This document shows positions 1-8,424 of a DNA stretch of 41,820 nt, piece after piece. The notes beneath the pieces were generated by a model. The model was not told where the DNA came from and searched no databases. It worked only from the letters and a program-made list of their open reading frames with translations. This DNA is from an uncultured Bacteroidales bacterium (GTDB taxonomy: Bacteria > Bacteroidota > Bacteroidia > Bacteroidales > Muribaculaceae), in assembly GCA_900542185.1 (NCBI GenBank), contig UQMZ01000035.1, positions 1-41,820 of the forward strand, in the 5' to 3' direction. Both the position numbers and the translations under genes were made by a program. Position 1 is the stretch's first letter; every line of letters begins with the position of its first letter.

Positions 1-47
1 GAGATGAGCGCTAGTCTCGTGGGCTCGGAGATGTGTATAAGAGACAG
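1..47. other. Nextera sequencing adaptor (artefact)
   Basis: Bases 14-47 are the Illumina Nextera read-2 transposase adaptor, ending in the mosaic end with its AGATGTGTATAAGAGACAG core. Bases 6-13 (GAGCGCTA) are an 8-base i7 index as it appears in the index primer, and bases 1-5 (GAGAT) fit the end of the P7 primer. The index looks like Nextera XT N723 (from memory). This is not genomic DNA. Apparent ORFs that enter it on the minus strand end in the well-known adaptor translation CLLYTSPSPRD. Genomic sequence begins at about base 48. Confidence 0.98.
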
Positions 48-1078
48 CCGCTGCCAACAGCGAGAACTCCGTGGCTCTGACATGGAACGAGCCCGACCTT
101 ACGGCCGTTACTCCCGATCCCAAGACTGACGACTTCGAGGATGCAGACGCATTCGCAGCCGAGTATGGCGACTGGGTATTCGTTGACGTTGACGAAGAAG
201 TCGTAGGTGGTATTCAGAATACTGATATTCCCGGCATCGATCCCGGTACGACCAAGGGTAGCTTCTGGGTTTGGGATTCCGCACAGCTTGCACTCAAGGG
301 TGGAGAAGCCCACAGCGGTGACAAGTTCCTGTTCTCCATGTTCTCCTATGAGGATAAGGCTGTTGACGACTGGGCTATCTCGCCCCAGCTCTATGGTGGC
401 GAACAGACCGTTACTTTCTGGGCAAGAAGCTATACCGCTACTTATCCTGAGAAGCTTGAGGTTTACTACAGCACTGGCAGCACCGATCCCAAGGACTTCG
501 TCCTGGTTGAAGGCTCGCAGGTTGACGTAGTTCCCGCTGAATGGACGGAATACTCTGTAGATCTGCCCGAAGGCGCTGTACGCTTCGCTATCCGCAGCTG
601 CGCTGCGAACAACAACTTCATGCTGTTCGTTGACGACGTTACCTACACACCGGCAGCCGCATTCACAGGCGAGATCTCGCTGAAGGGCTACGATGTATAT
701 CGTGACGGCGTGAAACTGAACGACGCTCCGGTTGAGAAGACCGACTACGCTGACGCTAACGTTGTAGAGGGCACTACTTACGACTATGTAGTAGTCGCAC
801 TGTTCGAGGAGGGCGCAGGCCGCGTATCGAACACCGCTACGATCAAGTTCGAGAAGGAACAGTCCGGTCTCGATGAGCTCGGCGCAGCCAAGGCTATCGC
901 AACAGCCAAGAACACCATCATCGTCCGCGGCTTCGCAGGCGAGAAGGTTGTGGTAAGCTCTGCAGACGGTAAGGTTATCGCCAACGGCGAGGCTTCCGAG
1001 ATCAGCAGCATCTCCGTTCCCGCAGGCGTTTACGTAGTAACCGCAGGCAACAAGAGCGTGAAGGTGGTTGTTAAGTAA
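48..1078 (+). CDS. Secreted adhesin-like protein with T9SS tail (5' cut)
   Basis: The reading frame is open from the adaptor junction and ends at TAA 1076-1078, so the N-terminus and signal peptide lie off the contig. The GTG at 71 is unlikely to be the true start: upstream in-frame codons read AANSENS, followed by VALTWNEP, a typical fibronectin-III-like strand. Next comes a region resembling the cleaved-adhesin/choice-of-anchor J fold (about residues 22-200 from 71, with DDWAISPQL and FVDDVTY), then a second Fn3-like module (GYDVYRDG ... YDYVVVALF). The last ~70 residues resemble a type IX secretion C-terminal sorting domain, ending PAGVYVVTAGNKSVKVVVK. Likely a cell-surface or secreted protein exported by the Por system. 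Substrate and catalytic function, if any, would be in the missing part. A terminator follows at 1101. Confidence 0.8.
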
Positions 1079-1100
1079 GCAATACCTTAATCCCTATATA

Positions 1101-1134
1101 AAAAGGCCCCGCCATCCGGCGAGGCCTTTTTCCT
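1101..1134 (+). terminator. Rho-independent terminator after the adhesin gene
   Basis: Stem AAAAGGCCCCGCC / GGCGAGGCCTTTTT with a short loop, starting 23 bases after the stop codon and ending in a T-run. The stem is nearly identical to the gapA terminator at 3210-3243. Confidence 0.9.
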
Positions 1135-1291
1135 TAGTAGCGCGGGCTGTCCCCAGCCGCGCATCAACTCGGACAAAATGCCTATTGATTATATTTCATA
1201 AGGCTTTTGGTCATTTTCTGTGCGCGGCTGGGGACAGCCTGCGCTACTACCGTCGCGGCTGGGACAGCCCGCGCTACTATCTGCGCTACTA
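1135..1291. repeat. Palindromic repeat cluster (GGCTG-TCCC-CAGCC type)
   Basis: A 29-base arm at 1135-1163 is repeated in inverted orientation at 1221-1249 with one mismatch. A third, slightly shorter copy follows directly at 1253-1279 in the orientation of the second, and a stub of its end (TGCGCTACTA) lies at 1282-1291. Each unit carries a small palindrome, GGCTG-TCCC-CAGCC or its complement. The last copy runs into the stop codon of mscL (TAG, 1289-1291). The spacer 1164-1220 is AT-rich and shows no gene. This looks like a REP/MITE-like intergenic repeat; no transposase is nearby. Confidence 0.8.
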
Positions 1292-1732
1292 TGCATTCTG
1301 CTCTTTCAGCAGGTCGCGGATTTCAGTAAGCAGCTTCTCTTCGGTTGTGGGCTCGGGTGCGGGGGCCGGAGCAGCCTCCTCCTCTTTCTCCTTCTTCATG
1401 AACTTCATGGTGACGCGCAGGGCGATGAAGATTGAGAGGGCTATGATCAGGAAGTCGACGATGTTCTGGATGAACATACCGTAGTTGATGGCCACTTCCT
1501 CGACGGCGGCTTTGCCTAAGGCCGCGTCGGCAGGCTCCGCATGATGTATCACATACTTCATGTTCTCGAAGCCCGTATTGCCCGTGCAGATGGTTATTAC
1601 CGGCATGATGATGTCGTCCACCAGCGAACTGACTATCTTGCCGAACGCGCCGCCGACGATTACGCCGACAGCCATGTCGATCACATTGCCCTTCAAGGCG
1701 AACGCCTTGAAATCCTGAATGAATTTTCCCAT
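1289..1732 (-). CDS. mscL: Large-conductance mechanosensitive channel MscL
   Basis: 147 residues, the usual size for MscL. The protein forms a homopentameric inner-membrane pore that opens under membrane tension and releases solutes on hypo-osmotic shock. The N-terminus (MGKFIQDFKAFALKGNVID) and the first membrane segment (MAVGVIVGGAFGKIVSSLVDDIIMP) are diagnostic. The periplasmic loop is followed by the second segment (FIQNIVDFLIIALSIFIAL). The cytoplasmic end has a charged KKEKEEE stretch, an Ala/Pro linker (APAPAPEP) and the C-terminal helix (LLTEIRDLLKEQNA) that bundles in the pentamer. The gene stands alone, divergent from gapA. Its stop codon overlaps a palindromic repeat, and a second palindromic element lies about 40 bases upstream of its ATG. 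Confidence 0.96.
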   Translation of the reverse strand: MGKFIQDFKAFALKGNVIDMAVGVIVGGAFGKIVSSLVDDIIMPVITICTGNTGFENMKYVIHHAEPADAALGKAAVEEVAINYGMFIQNIVDFLIIALSIFIALRVTMKFMKKEKEEEAAPAPAPEPTTEEKLLTEIRDLLKEQNA

Positions 1733-1774
1733 AGTTTTCTATATTAGAGTTAGTAATTTCAGCAACTTTAGGCG

Positions 1775-1900
1775 AGAGGCATGGTCTCCGACCAAGCTGT
1801 GTCTCGCTTATCCTCACCCCACCAAGGCCAGAGCCAGCTAACGCAGACTCCGTCCATGGCGGGGTTAATGCCCTACAGATTGGTCGGAGACCATGTCTCT
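1775..1900. repeat. Nested inverted repeat, possible structured RNA
   Basis: Outer arms 1775-1795 and 1880-1900 are complementary over 21 bases with one mismatch. Inside them ACCCCACCA (1816-1824) and TGGCGGGGT (1857-1865) can pair over 9 positions with one G-U, and a further short stem is possible inside that. A transcript of either strand could fold into a long rod. Each outer arm also contains its own palindrome TGGTC-TCC-GACCA or complement, so cruciform or paired-hairpin folding is an alternative. It may be a mobile palindromic element, a regulatory RNA or the mscL leader; the sequence alone does not decide. Confidence 0.6.
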
Positions 1901-2011
1901 GTACTGCCCGATACCTGACATAAGTTATAACGATTGGGGACCGAGATTGTTAATTTTAATCAAGGCTGCAATTAATTGTCCAAACATACGGCAAATTTGC
2001 GAAAAATTTCT

Positions 2012-2020
2012 TAATTTTGC
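2012..2020 (+). promoter_or_regulatory. Candidate -7 box for gapA
   Basis: TAATTTTGC matches the Bacteroidetes -7 consensus TAnnTTTGC. No convincing TTTG box is found 19 bases upstream, so the assignment is tentative. It would give a leader of about 160 bases before the gapA ATG. Confidence 0.4.
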
Positions 2021-2182
2021 AATCTAAAAGACAACCTATCAGTAATGATAGCATTTTTATTAGTAGCGGAAGCCGCTCAGATAACTGTGATGACTCTGAG
2101 GACTCTGATAAAACAAGATTAAGGATTAAAACCCAAAGATAAACAAAATACAAATCAACCCAAATTTTAAATACACCAAGCA

Positions 2183-3190
2183 ATGACAAAGATTGGTATT
2201 AACGGATTCGGTCGTATCGGCCGTTTCGTATTCCGCGCCAGCACAAAGCGCGATGACCTCGAAGTAGTGGCAATCAACGACCTTCTTCCTGTAGACTACA
2301 TGGCCTACATGCTGAAGTACGACACGATGCACGGACGTTTCGATGGCACCGTAGAGGCTGACATGGAGAAGAACGAGCTGATCGTAAACGGCAAGCGCAT
2401 CCGCGTTACCGCATGCCGCGACCCGAAGGAGATCAACTGGGGCGCTGTAGGTGCTGAGTACGTTGTTGAGTCCACAGGTCTGTTCCTGACTCAGGAGAAG
2501 GCTCAGGCTCACATCGAGGCAGGTGCCAAGTATGTTGTTATGTCGGCTCCTTCCAAGGACGCTACTCCTATGTTCGTAGTTGGTGTCAACGAGAACACAT
2601 ACGCCGGCCAGCAGTTCGTTTCGAACGCTTCCTGCACCACCAACTGTCTCGCTCCCATCGCCAAGGTTCTGAACGACAAGTTCGGTATCGTTGAGGGTCT
2701 GATGACTACCGTTCACTCCACAACAGCTACTCAGAAGACTGTTGACGGTCCCTCGATGAAGGACTGGCGTGGTGGCCGTGCCGCTTCCGGCAACATCATC
2801 CCCTCCACCACAGGTGCCGCCAAGGCTGTAGGCAAGGTTATCCCCGAGCTGAACGGCAAGCTGACAGGTATCTCCATGCGTGTCCCCACTCTGGACGTAT
2901 CCGTTGTCGACCTGACCGCCAACCTGGCTAAGCCCGCTACGAAAGAGGACATCTGCGCTGCCATGAAGGAGGCTTCCGAGACCTACCTGAAGGGTGTGCT
3001 CGGCTACACCGAGGACGCTGTGGTTAGCTCCGACTTCCTGGGCTGCCCCCTGACCTCCATCTTCGACGCTAACGCCGGCGTTTACTTGACAGACAAGTTC
3101 GTCAAGGTGATCAGCTGGTATGACAACGAGATCGGTTACTCCAACAAGGTGCTCGACCTCATCGCCCACATGAAGAAGGTTAACGGCTAA
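2183..3190 (+). CDS. gapA: Glyceraldehyde-3-phosphate dehydrogenase, type I
   Basis: 335 residues, full length. It catalyses the NAD-dependent oxidative phosphorylation of glyceraldehyde 3-phosphate to 1,3-bisphosphoglycerate in glycolysis, as a cytoplasmic tetramer. The Rossmann fold starts at residue 4 (IGINGFGRIGR). The active site SNASCTTNC places the catalytic cysteine at residue 151, with the catalytic histidine in TTVHSTT further on. The C-terminal SWYDNEIGYSNKV is a family hallmark. The gene is monocistronic: a long upstream region with a possible promoter box, and a strong terminator 20 bases after the stop. Codon choice is highly uniform (mostly TTC, AAC, AAG and CTG), as expected for a highly expressed gene. 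Confidence 0.97.
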   Translation: MTKIGINGFGRIGRFVFRASTKRDDLEVVAINDLLPVDYMAYMLKYDTMHGRFDGTVEADMEKNELIVNGKRIRVTACRDPKEINWGAVGAEYVVESTGLFLTQEKAQAHIEAGAKYVVMSAPSKDATPMFVVGVNENTYAGQQFVSNASCTTNCLAPIAKVLNDKFGIVEGLMTTVHSTTATQKTVDGPSMKDWRGGRAASGNIIPSTTGAAKAVGKVIPELNGKLTGISMRVPTLDVSVVDLTANLAKPATKEDICAAMKEASETYLKGVLGYTEDAVVSSDFLGCPLTSIFDANAGVYLTDKFVKVISWYDNEIGYSNKVLDLIAHMKKVNG

Positions 3191-3209
3191 TCCCCGTTCA
3201 CATCGTAAC

Positions 3210-3243
3210 AAAAGGCCCCGCCGTGTCCGGCGAGGCCTTTTTT
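3210..3243 (+). terminator. Rho-independent terminator of gapA
   Basis: Stem AAAAGGCCCCGCC / GGCGAGGCCTTTTTT with a short loop, starting 20 bases after the stop. The stem is almost identical to the terminator at 1101-1134. Confidence 0.92.
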
Positions 3244-3256
3244 CGTATCCTTTTTT

Positions 3257-3380
3257 GTTTAAAGTTTAGGTTTAATGTTTAGAGAATGCCTTGTCCAGTG
3301 TATGATTGCCCGTTTATTACACAATTCTCTAAACTTTAAACTTAAACTTTAAACCCAAACTTTAAACCTAAACTTTAAAA
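3257..3380. repeat. AAACTTTAAAC-type repeat tract with inverted arms
   Basis: The right arm (3324-3380) consists of several imperfect tandem units of the form (C/T)(C/T)TAAACTTTAAA. The left arm (3257-3287) is the inverted complement of about three units and shares the flanking ATTCTCT/AGAGAAT motif. A 36-base unique spacer separates the arms. The right arm runs into the mfd stop codon (3375-3377). No gene lies here. Confidence 0.75.
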
Positions 3381-6300
3381 ACTGTTTATCCGGGTCATGA
3401 TGTCGAGGGCGCGGCTGACCGTGGTGACGTTGCCGATGACTATCAGGTTGCGCTCGCCGGCCTTGCGGAACTGCGTGTCGCGCGGATTGCCCTGCAGCCA
3501 TTCCAGTACGCGCCCGAACGCGCGGCTCTGATAATACGCCTTGTTCTCCGCTCCGACGAAGTACGCCCGCATCTGGCCGTTCTTCAGCACCAGACGCTCT
3601 ATGCCCGCCTTCTTCGCCTCAAACCGCAGCGGAACAACCTTGATCAGCTCCTCGCTCACCTCCGGTATGGCGCCGAAACGGTCGCGCAGCTCGGCGCGGA
3701 ATTCCTCGACCTGCTCGGTCCGCTCCATGTTGTCGAGCTGCCTGTACAGCGTGATGCGCTCGTTCTCCTGAGGCACATACTCCGGCGGCAGACGCAATTC
3801 CAGGTCGCTCTCTATCGTCACCTCGTTCACATACTCCTCCTGCCCCGTCGCGGCGTCCGATACATCCTGGAATTCGTCGCCGAATTCCTCCGTCTTCAGT
3901 TCCGTCACCGACTCGCGCAGTATCTGCTGATACGCCTCGTAGCCCAGGTCGGCTATGAATCCCGACTGCTCGGCCCCCAACAGGTTGCCGGCGCCGCGTA
4001 TGTCCAGGTCCTGCATGGCTATGTGTATGCCGCTGCCAAGCTCCGAGAACGACTCGATGGCCTGCAGCCTGCGGCGCGCCACAGGCGTCATGGCGTCGCC
4101 CGGCGGAACGAACAGATAGCAGAACGCCTTGCGCGACGAACGTCCCACACGGCCGCGAAGCTGATGCAGCTCGCTGAGTCCGAACCGGTGCGCGTTGTTG
4201 ACCAAGATGGTGTTCACGTTGGGCATGTCCACGCCGTTCTCGATGATGGTGGTGGACAGCAGCACGTCGTAGTCGCGGTTGGAGAAGTCTATGATAGCTT
4301 TCTCCATCTGTTCGGGCGGCATCTGGCCGTGGGCTATCACCACGCGCACACCCGGCACTAAGCGCTCTAATTTGGTCTGTAACTCGAAAAGATTCTGAAT
4401 CCGATTGGTGACAAAGAACACCTGTCCGCCGCGGCTCAGCTCGAAGCTGACGGCTTCCTTCAGGGTATCGTCGTCCAGCACGGACACCGTGGTGTTGATG
4501 GGCTGGCGGTTGGCCGGCGGCGTGTTGAGGTTCGACAGGTCGCGCGCGCCCATCAGCGAGAACTGAAGCGTGCGCGGTATCGGCGTGGCCGACATGGTCA
4601 ATGTGTCGACGTTGGTCTTGAGCTGCTTCAGCTTCTCCTTGACCGCCACGCCAAACTTCTGCTCCTCGTCTATCACCAGCAGGCCGAGGTCCTTGAACTC
4701 CACCTGCTTGCCGATAATCTTGTGCGTGCCTATCAGTATGTCGATCTTGCCGGCCTTGAGGTCGGCGAGTATCTGTCGTGTCTCCGCAGCCTTCTTGGCG
4801 CGGCTCAGGAACTCCACACGCACCGGGAAATCCTTGAGACGGTCGCGGAACGTGTGGTAATGTTGCATCGCCAATACGGTGGTGGGCACCAACAGCGCGG
4901 TCTGCTTGTTGTCGCAGGCGGCCTTGAAGGCAGCGCGCACGGCAATCTCCGTCTTGCCGAATCCCACGTCGCCGCACACTAAGCGGTCCATGGGTCGCGG
5001 CGACTCCATGTCGGCCTTGACGGCCGCCGTGGCTTTCTGCTGGTCGGGCGTGTCCTCGTAGGCGAACGACGCCTCCAATTCATGTTGCAGATAATTGTCG
5101 GCGGGAAATGCGTGTCCCTTCTCGTGGCGGCGCTGGGCGTACAGGCGTATCAGGTCGCGCGCCATGTCCTTCATCTTGGACTTGGTGCGCTCCTTCAGCC
5201 GCTGCCATGCGCCGGAGCCGAGTTTGCTCACCTTGGGCGCGGCGCCCTCCTGACCACGGTATTTCGACAGCTTGTGCAGCGCGTGGATCGACACCAACAC
5301 CAGGTCGTTGTTCTGGAAGAACACCTTGATCATCTCCTGCGGATGCCCGTTTGTCGCCGTCTTGACCAGGCCACCGAATATGCCGATGCCGTGGTCTATA
5401 TGCACTATGTAGTCGCCCGGTTCGATCTGGTTCAGTTCCTTGAGGCTGAGCGCCACGCGGCCGCTGCGGGCACGGTCGGCCTTCAGCGTGTAGTTGTGGA
5501 AGCGGTCGAATATCTGATGGTCGGTGAAGAAACAGCTTTTCGACCCGCGGTCGATGAAGCCTTCGTGAAGCGTCGGCTCTACCGGTGTAAATACGATGTC
5601 GTCGCCGCGGTCCTCGAATATCTCCTTCAGACGGTCGGTCTGACGCGCCGAGTCGCTCAGCACCATTATGCGGTATCCTTTGGCCAAGAAGTCGGCGAAT
5701 GAATCGGCTATGAGGTCGAAATTCTTGTGATACAGCGTCTGCGGCGCGGTGTCGAACACCATGCGGGCCAGTCCGGCCATGTTCTCCCCGGCCTCGCGGT
5801 TGGGGGTGAACTGCGCCACGCGCATCGCCTCGAAGCGGGCGCGGAACTCATCGGGATCCACCACCTTCTGCATTGAGTCGGGGTCTCCCTCGCCGGCTAT
5901 TACGGCTGAATCTGAATATGTCTGCGCGGCTACGGACGCCACGCGCGCCGTGACGAATTCCGGATCGGCGCAGAACAGCACAATGTCCGTGTCGAGAGTG
6001 TCGAGCAGCGACACGCCTCCGGTGGCGTCCGAGGCGCGGGCCGAGAGTATCACGGCCTCTTCCTCCTTCCCCTCCGACAGCTGCGTCTCGATGTTGAACG
6101 TGCGTATGGTGTCTATGTCCTCGTCGAAGAAATCGAAGCGATAGGGCATGTCGCGGCTGTAGCTGAATATGTCGAAGATGGAGCCACGAACGGCAAACTG
6201 TCCCGGCTCGTAGACATAGTCCACCTTGTGGAAGCCCATGTCGAGCAGGCGTTGCAGAAGTTCGGAGATCCTGACTGTGTCGCCGGGATGGAATCGGAGC

Positions 6301-6722
6301 GTGTCGCGTGCCATGGCTTCCGGCGCGGCCACACGTTCGGCCAATGCCTCGGGATAGGTGACAATCCAGGTCAGGTTGCTTTTAGGGGCATGCAGGCGGT
6401 CCAGCGTCTCGGTGCGCAGTATCTGCTGCGGCCCGTCGGGCTGGCCATACTTGATGTCGCGCTTGTAGCCGCTGGGGAATATGGCCACGGCGTCGGGTCC
6501 GAGTATGGCGGTCAGGTCGCTGAACATATAGCCCGCGCCTGTCAGGTCATTGCATACCACCACACCGAGCGGCAAGTCCAGGGTGCTGAGGAACACCGCC
6601 GGTGCGCTCCCCGACAGACCGGCGAACATCAGGCGTCTCAGGTCACGGTCACGCAACATCCCTGCGGCGGCGCGCCGCTTGGAGTCAGTCACGAACTGTG
6701 ACGCGCATTCCGTCAGCGTCAT
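3375..6722 (-). CDS. mfd: Transcription-repair coupling factor Mfd
   Basis: 1115 residues, full length for the family. Mfd is a cytoplasmic DNA translocase that pushes stalled RNA polymerase off damaged template and recruits UvrA for excision repair. The N-terminus carries the UvrB-like modules. The RNA-polymerase interaction (CarD-like) domain lies near residue 434 (IEPGDYIVHIDHGIGIFGG). The RecG-like motor follows: Walker A near 583 (CGDVGFGKTE), Walker B DEEQ near 684, motif III SATPIPRTL, and the later motor motifs (STTIIENGVDMPNVN, QLRGRVGRSSR). The C-terminal TRCF domain is present. Its ATG overlaps the stop of the upstream protease gene by four bases (ATGA), so the two are probably translated together. 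The stop codon sits inside an AT-rich repeat tract. Confidence 0.97.
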   Translation of the reverse strand: MTLTECASQFVTDSKRRAAAGMLRDRDLRRLMFAGLSGSAPAVFLSTLDLPLGVVVCNDLTGAGYMFSDLTAILGPDAVAIFPSGYKRDIKYGQPDGPQQILRTETLDRLHAPKSNLTWIVTYPEALAERVAAPEAMARDTLRFHPGDTVRISELLQRLLDMGFHKVDYVYEPGQFAVRGSIFDIFSYSRDMPYRFDFFDEDIDTIRTFNIETQLSEGKEEEAVILSARASDATGGVSLLDTLDTDIVLFCADPEFVTARVASVAAQTYSDSAVIAGEGDPDSMQKVVDPDEFRARFEAMRVAQFTPNREAGENMAGLARMVFDTAPQTLYHKNFDLIADSFADFLAKGYRIMVLSDSARQTDRLKEIFEDRGDDIVFTPVEPTLHEGFIDRGSKSCFFTDHQIFDRFHNYTLKADRARSGRVALSLKELNQIEPGDYIVHIDHGIGIFGGLVKTATNGHPQEMIKVFFQNNDLVLVSIHALHKLSKYRGQEGAAPKVSKLGSGAWQRLKERTKSKMKDMARDLIRLYAQRRHEKGHAFPADNYLQHELEASFAYEDTPDQQKATAAVKADMESPRPMDRLVCGDVGFGKTEIAVRAAFKAACDNKQTALLVPTTVLAMQHYHTFRDRLKDFPVRVEFLSRAKKAAETRQILADLKAGKIDILIGTHKIIGKQVEFKDLGLLVIDEEQKFGVAVKEKLKQLKTNVDTLTMSATPIPRTLQFSLMGARDLSNLNTPPANRQPINTTVSVLDDDTLKEAVSFELSRGGQVFFVTNRIQNLFELQTKLERLVPGVRVVIAHGQMPPEQMEKAIIDFSNRDYDVLLSTTIIENGVDMPNVNTILVNNAHRFGLSELHQLRGRVGRSSRKAFCYLFVPPGDAMTPVARRRLQAIESFSELGSGIHIAMQDLDIRGAGNLLGAEQSGFIADLGYEAYQQILRESVTELKTEEFGDEFQDVSDAATGQEEYVNEVTIESDLELRLPPEYVPQENERITLYRQLDNMERTEQVEEFRAELRDRFGAIPEVSEELIKVVPLRFEAKKAGIERLVLKNGQMRAYFVGAENKAYYQSRAFGRVLEWLQGNPRDTQFRKAGERNLIVIGNVTTVSRALDIMTRINSF

Positions 6723-8377
6723 TTGCCCGAAAGTATTCGTTTGTACAGAGCTTTGTCCTTTAGAATGCCGCGCGCGGCGTCCACGCCCTCGTCGTCGCGG
6801 ATGCCGTACTGCGTGCGCCCGCGGTCGAAGTAGTAGCGGCTCACTATCTCGCCGCCCAGGTATTCCTCTATATGCTTGCGGTGGGTGTCAAGGTCACGGT
6901 CCAGGTTGTGTGTCAGCAGCTTCTTGAGGCTGTCGAAAGCGGCTGTGGTCTCGTCGTTGATGTATCCCTCCTCGTCGGCCACCTTGCGCAGCTGTTCGGT
7001 GGCCTCCTCCATCGCGGAGTCGTACTTGAACTTCTTCGGGTCGATGAATGCCTTGAACTCGTTATACACCGAATCGGTTATCACGAACTTGTCGGCGCTC
7101 GGGATGGTGGGGTGCGTGGCCTTGAACTTGTTGGCGAAGTCCCACGACCAGTTGTCACTCACCACGTTGTAGACCAGACGGTTCACTTTCTTCCAGTTCA
7201 CCGTGGAGTCGGGCTGGAGTCCGCCGCCGTCGCGTATGGTGCGGCCGTGCAGCGTCTTGTAGGCATGAGTCAGCGAGTCGGGTACGCGCGCCGCCGATCC
7301 GTCGGGATTGCGGTGCTTATAGTCCAGGCTCTGAATCAACCGGCCCGAAGGGGTGTAGTATTTGGCTACCGTCACCTTAAGCACGCCGCCGTAAGGGAGG
7401 GGGCGCGTGGTCTGCACCAGTCCCTTGCCGAAGCTGCGCGTGCCCACTAAGACGCCGCGGTCCAGGTCCTGCATGGCTCCGGCCAGTATCTCGGAGGCCG
7501 AGGCGGTGCCGCCGTCGGTCAGCACGGCCACGGGCATGTCGGGATACAGCGGCTTGCGCATGGTCTTGTATATCTTGGTGGCGTCCTTGTCGCGTCCGAT
7601 GGTACGCACTATCTCGGTGCCCTTGGGCACGAAGTTGGAGGCCACGTCCACGGCCTGTTCCAGCAGACCGCCGCCGTTGCCGCGCAGGTCGATTATCACG
7701 CCCTTAAGTCCGGGGGCGGTGGCATGGAACGAGTCGAGGGCGGCGCGGACATCCTTGCCTGTGTCCTCGATAAACTGCGTGATGCGTATGTAGCCGATGC
7801 TGTCGGGCAGCACGCCGGCGTATGGCACCGACGAATTGCGTATCTTGGCGCGGGTAACGGTCAGGTTCAGTATGGAATCCTGAACATACGGACGCTGCAC
7901 GCGGATACGCACCTGCGTGTCGGGGCGTCCGCGCAGCAGCTTGCTGACCTTGTCGACGGTAAACTTCGACACATCGACGGTGTCCACCTTCAGCAGGCGG
8001 TCGCCGGCTCGGAGACCTCCCTTGTAGGCCGGACTGTTCTCGAACGGCTCCGACACGTATGTTCCGCCGTCCTTATACAGCAGCAGGGCGCCGATGCCGG
8101 CATATTCGCCGGTGGTCATCTGGCTTATGTCCTCGCGGTCCTCCTTGGGATAATACACGGTATACGGGTCCACCGTCTGCAGCATCGCGTCGATGGCGTC
8201 CTTGAATGCCGTCTCCGAATTGATGGTGTCCACATAGTTCATTTCCAGCTCCTTGACTATGGAGCTGAAAGAGTTCAGACCGCGGGCCACCGACATGTCC
8301 TTGCTTTTCTGCGCACTCACTATTCCGGCCGTCACGATGGCGGCACATAACAATGCGCCTCTGATAATCCTTTTCAT
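6719..8377 (-). CDS. S41 family C-terminal processing protease (CtpA-like)
   Basis: 552 residues. This family of periplasmic serine proteases trims or degrades envelope proteins from their C-termini. A signal peptide precedes AQKSKD (cleavage near residue 22). A PDZ domain lies at about residues 90-165 (GIGALLL ... SPAYKGGLRAGDRLLKV). The S41 catalytic core follows: VIIDLRGNGGG, nucleophile Ser293 in GGTASASEI, and general-base Lys318 in SFGKG, spaced 25 residues apart as in other Ctp proteases. A long C-terminal helical region follows the core. The gene lies just downstream of nadB and overlaps mfd by ATGA; the pairing with mfd may be simple operon packing. Confidence 0.93.
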   Translation of the reverse strand: MKRIIRGALLCAAIVTAGIVSAQKSKDMSVARGLNSFSSIVKELEMNYVDTINSETAFKDAIDAMLQTVDPYTVYYPKEDREDISQMTTGEYAGIGALLLYKDGGTYVSEPFENSPAYKGGLRAGDRLLKVDTVDVSKFTVDKVSKLLRGRPDTQVRIRVQRPYVQDSILNLTVTRAKIRNSSVPYAGVLPDSIGYIRITQFIEDTGKDVRAALDSFHATAPGLKGVIIDLRGNGGGLLEQAVDVASNFVPKGTEIVRTIGRDKDATKIYKTMRKPLYPDMPVAVLTDGGTASASEILAGAMQDLDRGVLVGTRSFGKGLVQTTRPLPYGGVLKVTVAKYYTPSGRLIQSLDYKHRNPDGSAARVPDSLTHAYKTLHGRTIRDGGGLQPDSTVNWKKVNRLVYNVVSDNWSWDFANKFKATHPTIPSADKFVITDSVYNEFKAFIDPKKFKYDSAMEEATEQLRKVADEEGYINDETTAAFDSLKKLLTHNLDRDLDTHRKHIEEYLGGEIVSRYYFDRGRTQYGIRDDEGVDAARGILKDKALYKRILSGK

Positions 8378-8424
8378 ATTCTATATAACAATCGGTGGTC
8401 CTTATGTATTATCCTGAATCGGGG

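Larger units (their letters stand above)
1733..2182. other. Divergent mscL/gapA intergenic region
   Basis: 450 bases between the starts of mscL (minus) and gapA (plus). It holds the nested inverted repeat at 1775-1900 and a candidate gapA promoter box at 2012-2020. The remainder (1901-2182) is AT-rich, and I see no convincing coding frame in it on either strand. The gapA leader would be about 160 bases if transcription starts from that box, long for this organism. Confidence 0.6.

Noticed and set aside
1135..1291. A CRISPR array
   Set aside because: The repeats are inverted and palindromic with irregular spacing, only three copies, and no cas genes nearby.
1068..1484. Plus-strand ORFs over the repeat cluster and mscL
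   Set aside because: They are antisense shadows of mscL and the palindromic repeats, with Ser/Arg-rich translations and no recognisable family.
2126..3211. A 361-residue minus-strand ORF opposite gapA
   Set aside because: It mirrors gapA codon structure and has a Val/Gly/Leu-rich composition typical of antisense frames of a highly biased gene.
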